From NCBI GenBank assembly GCA_025175895.1, contig CM046004.1, forward strand, positions 45,931,359-45,995,358: a stretch of 64,000 nucleotides of DNA, read 5' to 3'. The notes beneath the pieces are model-generated. The model did no database searches. It saw only the letters and a list, made by a program, of their open reading frames with translations, and was not told the origin of the DNA. The first letter of the stretch is position 1; each line of letters opens with the position of its first letter. The DNA is from Wurfbainia villosa. Taxonomy: Eukaryota > Streptophyta > Magnoliopsida > Zingiberales > Zingiberaceae. The position numbers and the translations under genes were made by a program. Positions 21,021 through 31,382 of the stretch are shown here, one piece after another.

Positions 21021-23195
21021 TGTTAGTGATATTTGAGAGATGTCTTAAGGCAATCACCTTATGTTTGAACCATTTATATGATAAATGAAGATTAACTATT
21101 TGAGTATACATGTTTTAATGTATTTGATTGGATCTTAAACTTATTTACTGAATGTCCACGATACGATTCACAGCATGAAAGAATTTGTGATTGGATCACA
21201 ACTAGTGAGTATCTCTACATGTATAATTGTGAAGTATCGGAATTATCCCTAGTTGATGAATTGATGGATTTGGACACTATTGATTCTGTCGAGACTAGCA
21301 TGAGGTATACTCCTTGGTGTATCCAAGCAACTGATTCTCACTGGCTGGAGACATTGTGATGTCCGGAGTTAATCGTGGATGCTAGTTATGGTAACTAGTT
21401 CATTAGAGTGACCAGCCGTAAGACTTCATATGGTTCTCTGCATATATAGATATGTCAATGAAGTTCTTACTGTAGCTTAAGTGCGATGTTCCTTTGACTT
21501 GCGGTATTCAAGTCATCTTGATCATAAAGACTTATGCTTTGACATCTTAAGCAAGCATCTCTGAGGAGATGTGGACCCGGGATGATTGGGTATAAGTCGA
21601 AGTGATCGAAGGTGTTTGAATAGCCTATAAAGGATTCACCACTCCTTGCGAGGAGATGTATACCCATGGCCTCTCGTCGGATTATAACTAAAGCCTTTGG
21701 CTAAATCATTACATGTTTAGAGTAAGGTACTCTTCGATACATGTGCAGTAACTAGAATCCATAGGATGAGGAAATGATACTTGGGCTAGGTGTGACGTAG
21801 TCAACCTAGTGGGGACTGACACTATAGACCATGTCCTGAACCAAGTGGGTATAAGATGAGTGAAGGGAATGAGGCACGATTCATTCGAGCTGCTGAAGGG
21901 TTTCAGAAATAGTTATGGATCAACCGTTGATATTTTCGGTTAATTGGGGATCATGATGTACTACTAGGTGCCACTCATGATCATTCTATAATTAATGGTT
22001 AATTATAGATGGCCAACATAAACCGAGAACCTATTTGGTTACACGCACAACGAGCGTAATCCAAAGGATTTAAAACGAGCTTGAGAATTAGATTCTCAGA
22101 CTGAGAGAAACTAGGTTTGGTTGGACCAAACATGGAGCGAGCATGAAATCGTTTCAGTCGCAATGGAAGCGTGGATGAGTCGTGTCTTATGAAGACATGA
22201 TAGATGAACTAAATTGGTTTGGTTCTAATCCAATGGAGGAGAATAAACCAAAGGGGTTTGATTTGTTTTAAACGAATGAACCAAAGTCGGTTCGGTTCGT
22301 TTTAACATAAAATAGACCATCATGGTTTGGTTTATTTTAACTTAAATTAATGGAGCGGGCTTACGGGCTTTTGGTTATGATCCGAAAACCATTAAGAGAA
22401 TTTGTTCTCTATAAAATAGGGCTTAAGGGTTTTGTTAAGCCCTAATCCATGCAATCCTTAGTTGCCGCCCACCCCTCCTCTCCTCTAGTGGTCGGCGCCA
22501 AACCCTAGCCGCTGCCCAACTTTGTGCCGCTTTCCAAGCTTGTTGCCGGCGTCTAAGCTTCAGCCGATGATCCTCCAGCGACCCTCCGGTGATCTTCTTT
22601 AGGTCCGGCGATAAGGTAAGCATCTAGCTTCCTTATTTGGCCGGCTCTATTCCTCCACCAAAGCTGTCCAGTTTTCTGGACAGCTTGTTTATTTCATGTT
22701 GGAGCATCGTTTAGACGACGTTTGGAGCTCCGACAGCGCCTTCCTTGCCAGGGATTCGATCTCCGGTATTCCTCATAGGTGGAGGACGACCGATTCATCA
22801 AACGGTTGACGTATACCTCTCCGGAGAAGCGAGTTTTTGAGGACTCGTTATGAATCCGAATTTTGATTTGAATTGTGATCTTCTCTCGATCACATCGTCT
22901 TCGACACGAGGCTAGTAACTCGTACAAAGACAAGGATACGGATAGAGGCGATTCTAGCGAGGATCGCTCCAGTTGATGTCTTTCCCGCTACACGTGATAC
23001 GTCAGGTATACATAGTATAAATTTCTTTTTATTGCAAAATTTTAATTTACGGTTATGTCTACACATGTTGTACTATGCATGCGTGTGGTGTGTGTGTTGT
23101 AATAAATTAGATTTTTTATTTTTATTTCTTCCGCTGTGCACATGTTTAAGAAAAATGTTCGAAGACACATTCACCACGGTGCCGAAAACCCAACA
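21021..23195 (+). repeat. 3' LTR of A1
   Basis: 2,175 bp, TGTTAGTGAT to CCAACA, followed by the TSD CGAGG. Confidence 0.93.
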
Positions 23196-23200
23196 CGAGG

Positions 23201-24187
23201 TGATGTCAATATAAGGATGACTCTGCCCAAACCCTAGGGGGGGCACGACGGTTAGGACGGTAGACCGAAGCTCTAAAAAGCTTCCGGAACTCGCAATGGG
23301 GTGGAGGAACGCCGCCGAAGGTTCACGCCTTGCACTTCAACGTCGGAGAGACGACCACGAATGCATTGTAATCCCTTGTTCCTACGTTTTCATTCTGATG
23401 TATTTGAACATGTACATGCTTTGTGATTCCTCCTTCATATACATGGAGTAGTTCTTTTAGTTCTAGGATTAGGGAGTAGCTTGTGTGCACATTACAATAT
23501 TGGTTCATGTTAAATTCTTCCTTTGAGTTTAATTTGACAATTGGTAGTTGTTTTTACTATATCTATGCATGTTTGGTTTTCTACCTGCTATGCATAGGCA
23601 ATACGAGGGGTGATAGCCCTCGTATCTAAGATTTAGTGGATTTTATACAAGGAACCTAGGGGTAAACCTAATCTCCTATAACCATGGATAGAAGGATGCG
23701 ATGAAACCGGACATGGTTCATCGTAGGGATTGATTTTGCATCCTCGTACCATCTATCCCATCCTTTTACGCGGTGATAGCTCCTGGTAGATGCGGTGGCT
23801 CATCGAGAGAGTGTATGATGTCTCTTCCACAAAACCATAGCTAAACTTCTAGACAACGCCAATTGACATCATTGTTTTGTGATACACAAGTGAAATTGAA
23901 GTACTAGAATCACTTTTGAAGACCTCGACATGCTCCCTTCCTCCTCCGTGTGACACCGTACAGAGTATAGTCCACCGACAACCCTCACAAGTCAAAACCT
24001 CTTAGAGTTTACATTCGAACAATTTAAACCATTGAACATACAGATATTCAAATCCCAGTCCCTATGGGATTGTTAATCTTTTATTACTTGACGACATCCA
24101 TGCACTTGCGGGCATTGAGCGCGAGTGCGCGCTTCGAGTCCTCGACAGCCTCCGTCATGAGATTTGAGGTCGCAATTGCGTGCATAA
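23201..24187 (+). repeat. 3' LTR of gypsy element, part 2
   Basis: Continues from 13576 and matches 6970-7962, ending TGCATAA (C-to-A in the terminal CA) before the TSD TCTAC at 24188-24192. Confidence 0.9.
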
Positions 24188-24192
24188 TCTAC

Positions 24193-24678
24193 CGTTGTAC
24201 AATGACATTCGACTGATGGCTATGATAGTCAACTACTATATCAGGGCAGTCGACTGATCGCGCATTTCTAAGGAGGATTAGTCCATTGTGATAAAACGGA
24301 TAGGTAAGTAGCCAACTGCTATGTAAGAGCAGTCAACTGCTAGGAAGAAATTGCCCCAAGCTAGAGGTTTAAAAGGAGACTCCATGAAGAGGAGAAGAAG
24401 CTAGTTCTTGGGTGATTTTAAGGCGAAGTGCTACTGCATTTCAGGTCTTCGAAAGCTCTCTAACGCGACCAAACCAACAAGTAAGCAAAAGCATTCTCTT
24501 GTAAAGTGTTCTTTGAATTTCATTCATTTTCTTCTTGTATTTGATTGTATTGTTATATAATCTTCATTATAAGAGGTTTCTCCACCTCCAGAGTGTTTCC
24601 GAGAAGGGTATGATTTTGTGGGTGTTGATCACTAGGCTTAGCCATAGAGTAGGAACCGTAGGTTCCGAACCACATAAA
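24193..24678 (+). repeat. 3' LTR of element E, second part (end missing)
   Basis: Resumes the GTCGAC cluster (24205-24340), then a TATA-like GTTTAAAAGG (about 24369), the 'gaggtttctccacctcc' block (24571-24588) and the 'gagtaggaacc..ggttccgaacca' inverted repeat (24644-24673), all shared with D and the gag-only LTRs. It is cut at 24678 by LTR F, leaving about 165 bp missing. Confidence 0.82.
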
Positions 24679-24953
24679 TGTTAGTAATAAGCCCTGGAGC
24701 AAATTATGTGATGATTGACTAGGGACTTTTTGTATCATATTCTATTAATAATAAAGGTAAAGTTTGGTTATTATATTTACTTCATACTTGTGCTAGTTGA
24801 ATAAATATAATAATTCCTTAGAAAGTAGGTTCTTATCTACAACATATCAATTGGTAGAATTGATTATGAGAAGCTGTGGAGAACACTATTCTTAAATATT
24901 CCTAGTCAAGTATTAAGATACAAGGGCAATATAAATGCATTGAGACTAGCATG
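24679..24953 (+). repeat. Copia LTR F, first part
   Basis: Begins TGTTAGTAAT like the A-family LTRs but is otherwise diverged. It continues after the solo LTR at 26015. The probable target site is ATAAA at 24674-24678; the partner copy is not visible. Confidence 0.65.
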
Positions 24954-26009
24954 TGTTGGTGCAGGGGCACCAGATAATTGAACCTGTGTTTTGATTATAG
25001 CAAAGACACAAAGTTAAGTTTACATCGTTACCTCACAAGCTAAATCGAGTGTGCAGAAATGTGCTAAAGCTGGAGCTGAAGGCTAGTGACACCCGAAGGA
25101 AGCCGCGGTGGTCGGACGACACTCGAGTTACTTCGGAGGGAGCCGAAGGAATCGAGTGGAAGGCCCGATGCGAGAGCTACAAGATAAGTATTGAGGTAAG
25201 CTCGTGTGAGTGAGAGATGGTAAGGTCATGTCCTTTTTACGGGGACGATCGTAGGCAGTGATCTGACTAAGACTTCCTACGGAAGGTCTAGGTCGAGATC
25301 GAACGGTTAGAATCCGTCGCATTTACCATTTTCCGTACTAACCTCTTACTGAAGGGAAGTGGCCAGGCTGGCAGTCGATTGCTGGACATTGGGCAGTCGA
25401 CTGATGGGAGGCATCAGTCGACTGATTGCAACGAATCAGCCTTTGCGCGAGGTCAAAATGGATAAGGTTTGATGTGGCAACTTCGCAATAAAATTTGGTA
25501 CAACTTCGTGATCTGTTCCGAAAGATGAGGAGACATATTCAGTGGCCAAACTCTATAAAAGGAGGGGAGGATTCCAACCCATTCATTCATCAAGATTATT
25601 CTCAAGTGCTCCTACAATGCCAAAGCTCCAACACCGTCATAACATCAACGCGATGACAAGTTCTAATCCTCTTCGTCGGTAGTAGTAACAAGTAACATAT
25701 TTTGTTATTGTATTCTTTGCTTTTATTTGTAATGAGGTGAGGTAGGCTTGTTGTCTCATCCTCGTACTTTCATTTTTGTGATCGTTGTCTCCTACCTCCA
25801 ACGAGGAGGAGACATTATAGTGCTTTGCCCTTCGTACGTGGTCTAGGACCGTTAAGGCCTTGGAGTAGCAACCGTTGGGTTGTGAACCAAGAAAAAATAA
25901 ATGTGTCTTTTTATTTTTCCGCTGCGCTTACTCGTGTATCGAACGAACGAATGAAAAGATTTACGCTTGCTATTCACCTCCCCCTCTAGCGACGCTTCTC
26001 GATCCAACA
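24954..26009 (+). mobile_element. Solo LTR of the B family (Sirevirus-like)
   Basis: 1,056 bp, TGTTGGTGCAG to GATCCAACA, flanked by GCATG (24949-24953) and ACATG (26010-26014), a TSD with one change. It has a GTCGAC cluster (25370-25432), TATA box CTATAAAAGG (25552-25561) and the GCTATTCACCTCCCCCTCTAGC box near the end. It matches the LTRs of B in reverse complement. No PBS or PPT adjoins it: it is the product of LTR-LTR recombination. Confidence 0.9.
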
Positions 26010-26014
26010 ACATG

Positions 26015-27181
26015 TAGGTCAATTGATGATTTGATCTCACAGGTCATGGATATGTGATATCACGTTGACACAAGGGTATATATTATAGAAAATATATTGA
26101 ATTGACCACCATGAGAAAGTTTCATGGATCATTATATGAGTGTCATAAACTTTCTCATGTGACTATTAGTATGAATAGTCCTTATACTTGAAATCACTAT
26201 GGTTCCCTACATAAGGAGTTATGTACTTTGGTATCATCAAACGTCACCCGTAAAATGGTGCACTATAAAGGTGATCACTGGGTATGTAACAAATTATGCA
26301 GAGGGATATGAGTGAAGTAGATGAGATTTATCCCTCCCAAAAGATGGGAGTGATATCTTTAAGTCACTTGATAGAGTAGGATCATGAAATGCATGACCAT
26401 GCTCAAATGAGTCAATATGAGATATTGAGCTCATTTATTTGAGTGAGTCTTCTTGGGGATCTAGAAACACAAAGATTGATAAGAGGATGACACGGTCTAT
26501 GCCTCATTGATCAATCTAGATATCGAGGATAGAAGAACAAGGTTATACATTATAGTAGCCACAGTAAGGTTATGTCAAATCTCAACATTCTTGCCACATG
26601 GGTAGCAATGATGCATTGCTAGATGTCACTCATTGGTTATGTTTCTAAAAGGGTTTTAGAAACATTGCCAACGTTGCAAGAACATATTGGGTCACACACA
26701 AAGAACACGTTATTTTGGAGATATGATCATCTTAGTTTGACTAAATGAATCATTAGTTAATTGAATTGACTAGAATGAGTTAGACTCATTGCTTGGCCAA
26801 ACTTGAGTTGGACTCAAATTGGTTTAATTTGAGTTAGACTCAAATGAAACCAATTGAAGAAGGTTAGCATGATTAATAATGATTAATAATGCATGAAAAT
26901 GGGAGTTGTTGCATGCAAATGGAATTATTGCATGCAAATAGGATTTGAGAAAAATGCTTCAACCGTTGCATGCATGCATGCAAATGAAATTTGAGAAGTT
27001 TTCTCAATGTTGCATGCATATTAATTAATGCATGCAAATGGATTAATTCATGCAAATGGAATTTGAGAAGTTTTCTCAAAGTTGCATGTAAATGGAATAG
27101 TTTCATGCAATGGGATGTCATGGATGCAAATGAGATATAAGTTTCTCCTCAACGTGAACCAAGGGTGTGATTTCTTCCTTG
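26015..27181 (+). repeat. Copia LTR F, second part, with CATGCAAATG repeats
   Basis: Continuation of LTR F ('gactagcatg|taggtc...'). 26700-26850 has 'gagttagactcaaat' repeats. 26889-27133 holds about nine copies of (G)CATGCAAATGGA with an interspersed 'tttgagaagttttctca' inverted repeat. Truncated at 27181 by element C. Confidence 0.65.
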
Positions 27182-29321
27182 TGTTGGGAATTGCTTCGGA
27201 GGCTCATCGGCTCCCATGTCCCCGGATTAAAATTTTCACTAATGAAAACTAATCCAGATGAGATGAGTTTCCTAAGCACAACCAATTTGTCGTCGTGCTA
27301 ACGACTTGAGCGATCGCTTGAACAAACTAGTTGTTCAAGCAACACAACTCTTCTAGCCGATTAGCCGCGGAAGAGACGACGGACGGATCGCCGGTTTTTG
27401 TGTTTGTCTTCGGGGTCCATTATTATACAAATACACACAAATGTAAACTAGTATAATCAACACATACTAACATAAAGAACATAAGCTAGCATATCTATAA
27501 GAACATGCAAAGATCAATAATAAAAGTTGTAAAACTTTTATACCTCTCGATCTTCTATCGTATGTCCTATCCTCCTCGTGGACGTCGTGTGGGCGAAGAT
27601 CCTCCACGAGTTGAAGCTTCCTAGATCACATTTTTCCCTTCCTTGCTCGCTCCGAACAAAGAGAAGAACCAAACGAAAACTCCTTCTCCTATCTAGAACC
27701 GGCCACCAAGCCAAGGAACTTGATATAACCGCCGACCAAGGAGTAGCTTCTTGAGCACCGGCCAACCTTGAAGAATAGTTGCCGCCGGCCACCAAGGAGA
27801 AAAGAAGAGGGCGCCAGCCAAGAGCTCCAAGGATAAAACCTAGACCTTGTTTCCACCGGCCAAGGAGAAAAGGAAGAAGGGAAGAGCGCCGGCCAAGGTT
27901 GAAAGGGAGAAGAGGGATATGCGCCGGCCACACCTTATGAAGAAGAAGGGATCTTCTCCTCTTGTTGCCGCCTACTCGTAAATCCAAACCCTAGCCGCCC
28001 AACCAAAAGCTTCCTTAGGGTTTCTTGCGCCCAAGCTTAGGTAGTCAAAATCCTAATCTCTCAAGGAAAACTAACAACCTTTTCATTAAGTCGTTGCCGC
28101 CCACCTTAGAGCCTTATTTATACGGTTAGGCTTAGGCTTCCTTTCAATCTCCACAGTCGGATCTAGGGTTTTCATCCCAACCGTCGGATCTAAGGTTTCA
28201 TCCCAACCGTCGGTTCTAGGGATTTAATCTCAACCGTCGGTTCTAGAGATTTAATCTCCACCTTCGGATCTAGAGATTTAATCTCAACCGTCGGTTCTAG
28301 GGATTTAATCTCAACCGTCGATTCTAGAGATTTAATCTCTACCGTCGGATCTAGAGATTTAATCTTAACCGTCAATTCTAGAGTTTTGTTTTACATCCTT
28401 GGATCTAGAGCTTCATGAGGATTATATTAGGCTACGATAGGGACCATGAGGAGGAGTTAGATCTTGGCCACCCGATGGATCGGAACCACACAAACTTGAT
28501 CCATCAATGATGTTCCATTCCACTAGAGGATCATAATTGAATTCCCTAACCAACCCCCATAAATTAATATGGGCTCCATATATTATTTGTACATCCATTT
28601 CCCCATATTTAAGATATCGAATGTCCGTCAATTGATTGATTTACTGACCATCAATCAATTAACATCTAACTCCTCGAGTACTACCACTCAACCTTATCAT
28701 CATGTTGACTAAATCAACCTGTAGGGTTTACATGATGAACCGTATGAGCTCCTCAAGGGGACATCATCAACCTAATATATAGGACACGGTTTTCTCCTAT
28801 AATCAACGATATACCATGTAAATAATATCATTTCCCAACTTACCGGGCATATTGATTTAATCCGTAGAAATCTCACCCTCTGGTAAATCAAAGAAATAAA
28901 TACTAAGTACATGTGCACGTTATTATATCGGGATTAAGAGCATGTACAACATAATATACGAGGTCCGATTCAATTATGTAGTCAACAATAAATTGAATCA
29001 CCTCTATGTCGGTCCTGCTCAATACACCTAAGTGTACTAGTGTAACTCTATGTTCAAGACAAAACAATACCAAGCTACACTACAACCATGCCAATGGTTT
29101 GTCCAAAACCATCTTGGTTGTGAGCCTCTACTTATATTCTACAAGGAACTGATAACATGATCTTCTGTGCCACACCAAGTACCATGTTATCAACAATGTA
29201 AAATATTAGACAATATGCACACATATAAAAAATATAAAGTGCAAACAATGATCTTGTGATTCTTATTTCAAAATAAAATGTTCATACAAAAAGAGCTAGG
29301 CTTTTAGTATACATTCCAACA
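27182..29321 (-). repeat. 3' LTR of C
   Basis: 2,140 bp, on the minus strand TGTTGGAATGTATAC to TTCCCAACA. It contains a tandem array at 28153-28390. The TATA-like CCGTATAAATAAGG is at about 28108-28121 (minus). Confidence 0.88.
28153..28390. repeat. Tandem array of about 31-33 bp in LTR C
   Basis: Seven to eight imperfect copies of 'ccgtcggatctagagatttaatctcaa', alternating GGATC and GGTTC versions. It lies just upstream (minus strand) of the TATA-like box, so it probably belongs to U3. Confidence 0.85.
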
Positions 29322-29327
29322 ATCTCC

Positions 29328-30434
29328 TGTTGGATCGATTTGAAACGCTAGAGGGGGTGTGAATAGCGTTAAAACTTTCTTTTTATTCGTTCATTTAAAA
29401 ACAGAGTAGATAATTAATTTGCAGTGGAAAAGATAAGCAATAAAAAGAGAAGACAAATATTTTACTTGGTTGGTAGCCTTCGACTACTACTCCAAGGCCC
29501 TAGTGGTCCTTGACCACGCACGGAGGGCAAAACACTAAACGAACTCCTCCTCGTTGGAGGTAGGAGTTAATCGATACAAGAAAGAACAAAACTTGAGGTT
29601 GAGGGACACTCCCCCTCTCCTCGTTTACGATAAAAGCTCTGAAACAAGTAAATAAACAACTGATATAAAGCTAATACCGACGTATAAAAAATAAAGAAAA
29701 TTAAACCTAGACGTCAGAGAAGAAAGACTTTGTTGTCGGAGAGTTGTAGATTTGCGGAGGCTTTTGGAAGCTTGGAATTGATGAGAAAACTCAAGGTTAG
29801 GACCTCCTTTTATAGCCTTTGAGCCCCTCATCGAATGGGTCTTCAACCAATCACAAATGAACACACAACATCCTTGAAAAGTGGTGATAAGCCTTGACTC
29901 CTCGAGGCTAATCCTTTGACCATCAGTCGACTGATGTCCATCATCGATCGATGGCGATCGCCGAAGTGTTGACCTCGCAATGACCGATTCACGGCAGTCG
30001 AGTCCTCCAAGCTGGCAAGCGACTGATGCTTGCTGCAAGTCAAAGTTAGCTTAACAAAAAAATAATTTCGACGGTCGTCGACCGTCCGATCTTGACCTAG
30101 ACCATCTATAGGATGTCTTTGGTCGGATCTACGCTAAAGATCATCCCCATAAAGAGGATACGACCTCACTTACGCTCGCACACACGAGCTTACCTCGATA
30201 CTTATGTGTTGCTTTTGCTTCCGGCCTTCCACTCGATTCCTTCGGCTCCCTCCGAAGTCACTCGAGTGTCGCCCGACCACCGCGGCTTCCTCCGGGTGTC
30301 GCTAGCCTTCAGCTCTAGCTATAGCAATCTTCTGCACACTCGATTCAGCTCGTGAGATAACGACATGAGCTTAATTTTGTATCGTTTGCTATAATCAAAA
30401 CTCAGGTTCGACTTAGGTGCCTACTGCACCAACA
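29328..30434 (-). repeat. 3' LTR of B
   Basis: 1,107 bp. It is close to the 5' LTR (47374-48494) except in the GTCGAC cluster (29925-30030), where several copies are scrambled to CGATCG-like sequence, and in the G-run (GAGGGGGTGTGAAT here against 12 G in the other). Confidence 0.9.
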
Positions 30435-31382
30435 ATCTCCCCCTTTTTGATTTATGGCAAACCCACATACAAAGTTAAGTAAATAGCAAGCATGAAGAAT
30501 AATGTGCATTAGAAACAAACAAAAAATAAAGAAGATTAAGTTAGAGTAGTAAGGATTTTCTTCAAGTACTCCCCCTTGAGGAAACCTCCCTCTTGACTGA
30601 GGGTGAGTCTTGAAGAAAGACCTTAATCCTCCCCTTTGAGGGTTGCTTTAAGTAATTAACATTATTTAAAGTTGGCCTTAGTAAAACATTTAAGTTAAGA
30701 GTTCTTCTTAACTTGGCCCTTTCTCCCCCTTAAGTGAAACATTAAGGGCATAATGTTTAAAAATAAGTAAAACGTTGACAGCACAAATAAGTTTAAGTTA
30801 ACAATTCTCTTATCTTGGCCTTTAATAAGTTTTCAAAACTTAAAGTTAACTTTTGGTTTAAATATAAAGTAAGAGTTAAGTTATCAAAAAAAAGTTTTGA
30901 CCCCTTAACTTTGGCCTTTTTCTCCCCCTTTTGCCATATATCGAAAAGAGTGAGGGTGTGTGTAGAAAACAAAAATAAGTGTTAAATTTAAAGTCCAAGC
31001 ATGTTCCACATTATTTTGAAAATAATATACTGAAAATAAGTTCATCTATAAAATGTTCGACTCATATTTGGCTTGATTGATATAAAAGATCAACCAAATC
31101 GAGTCTGCTTAGTATGTATGATTATACTCCGTGGTTCATAGCGATGCACTAGCTCTACATCTGGAACCAGGAGTAAGGTCCTAACATCTCACACCCATCT
31201 ACGTGGCTAAGTACACAAACACATTAGTCCTATGTGTCGTGAGATGTATTGGCTCCTTAAATCTATAGGTGCATGATATCTAAGGTATGTCCTATGCTTG
31301 TTCCATAAAAATGAAATTTAAGAAATAGTAGTAAGAAAATATAATTTGCAAGTTCCTATTCTACTACGCACATGCCCAATTT
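30435..31382 (-). other. B 3' non-coding region with multiple PPT-like tracts and inverted repeat
   Basis: About 0.95 kb between RNase H and the LTR. On the minus strand five AAAAGGGGGAGA-like tracts are seen (about 30437-30449, 30569-30579, 30627-30637, 30722-30731, 30920-30933), the first touching the LTR. An inverted repeat ACATCTCAC/GTGAGATGT is at 31184-31247. No ORF. Confidence 0.75.
31184..31247 (-). other. CATCTCAC/GTGAGATG inverted-repeat module (B 3' region)
   Basis: 9-bp arms ACATCTCAC (31184-31192) and GTGAGATGT (31239-31247) around 46 nt. The inner part resembles the module at 43934-43990. Confidence 0.7.

Larger units (their letters stand above)
13577..23195 (+). mobile_element. 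Full-length Ty1/copia element A1
   Basis: 9,619 bp with perfect TSD CGAGG (13572-13576 and 23196-23200), two 2.2-kb LTRs, tRNA-Met PBS, 1.3-kb leader, gag-pol in the copia order (PR-INT-RT-RNase H), PPT. The gag-pol frame has five nonsense codons, one frameshift and a lost RT catalytic Asp, so this copy cannot encode its own transposition. Long LTRs and the Gag type suggest an Angela/Tork-like lineage; the lineage call is tentative. Confidence 0.95.
6592..24187 (+). mobile_element. Non-autonomous Ty3/gypsy (Athila/Tat-type) element with nested copia
   Basis: TSD TCTAC at 6587-6591 and 24188-24192. Without the copia insertion (13577-23195 plus one TSD) it is 7,972 bp: 5' LTR, tRNA-Asp PBS, gag, protease, a conserved post-pol box, a downstream Athila-type ORF, purine-rich 3' UTR, hairpin, PPT and 3' LTR. 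RT, RNase H and integrase are entirely missing between protease and the post-pol box, so the element needed a partner to move. All ORFs now carry stops or frameshifts. Confidence 0.9.

Noticed and set aside
28153..28390. CRISPR-like array
   Set aside because: Contiguous imperfect tandem units with no unique spacers, inside a plant LTR.
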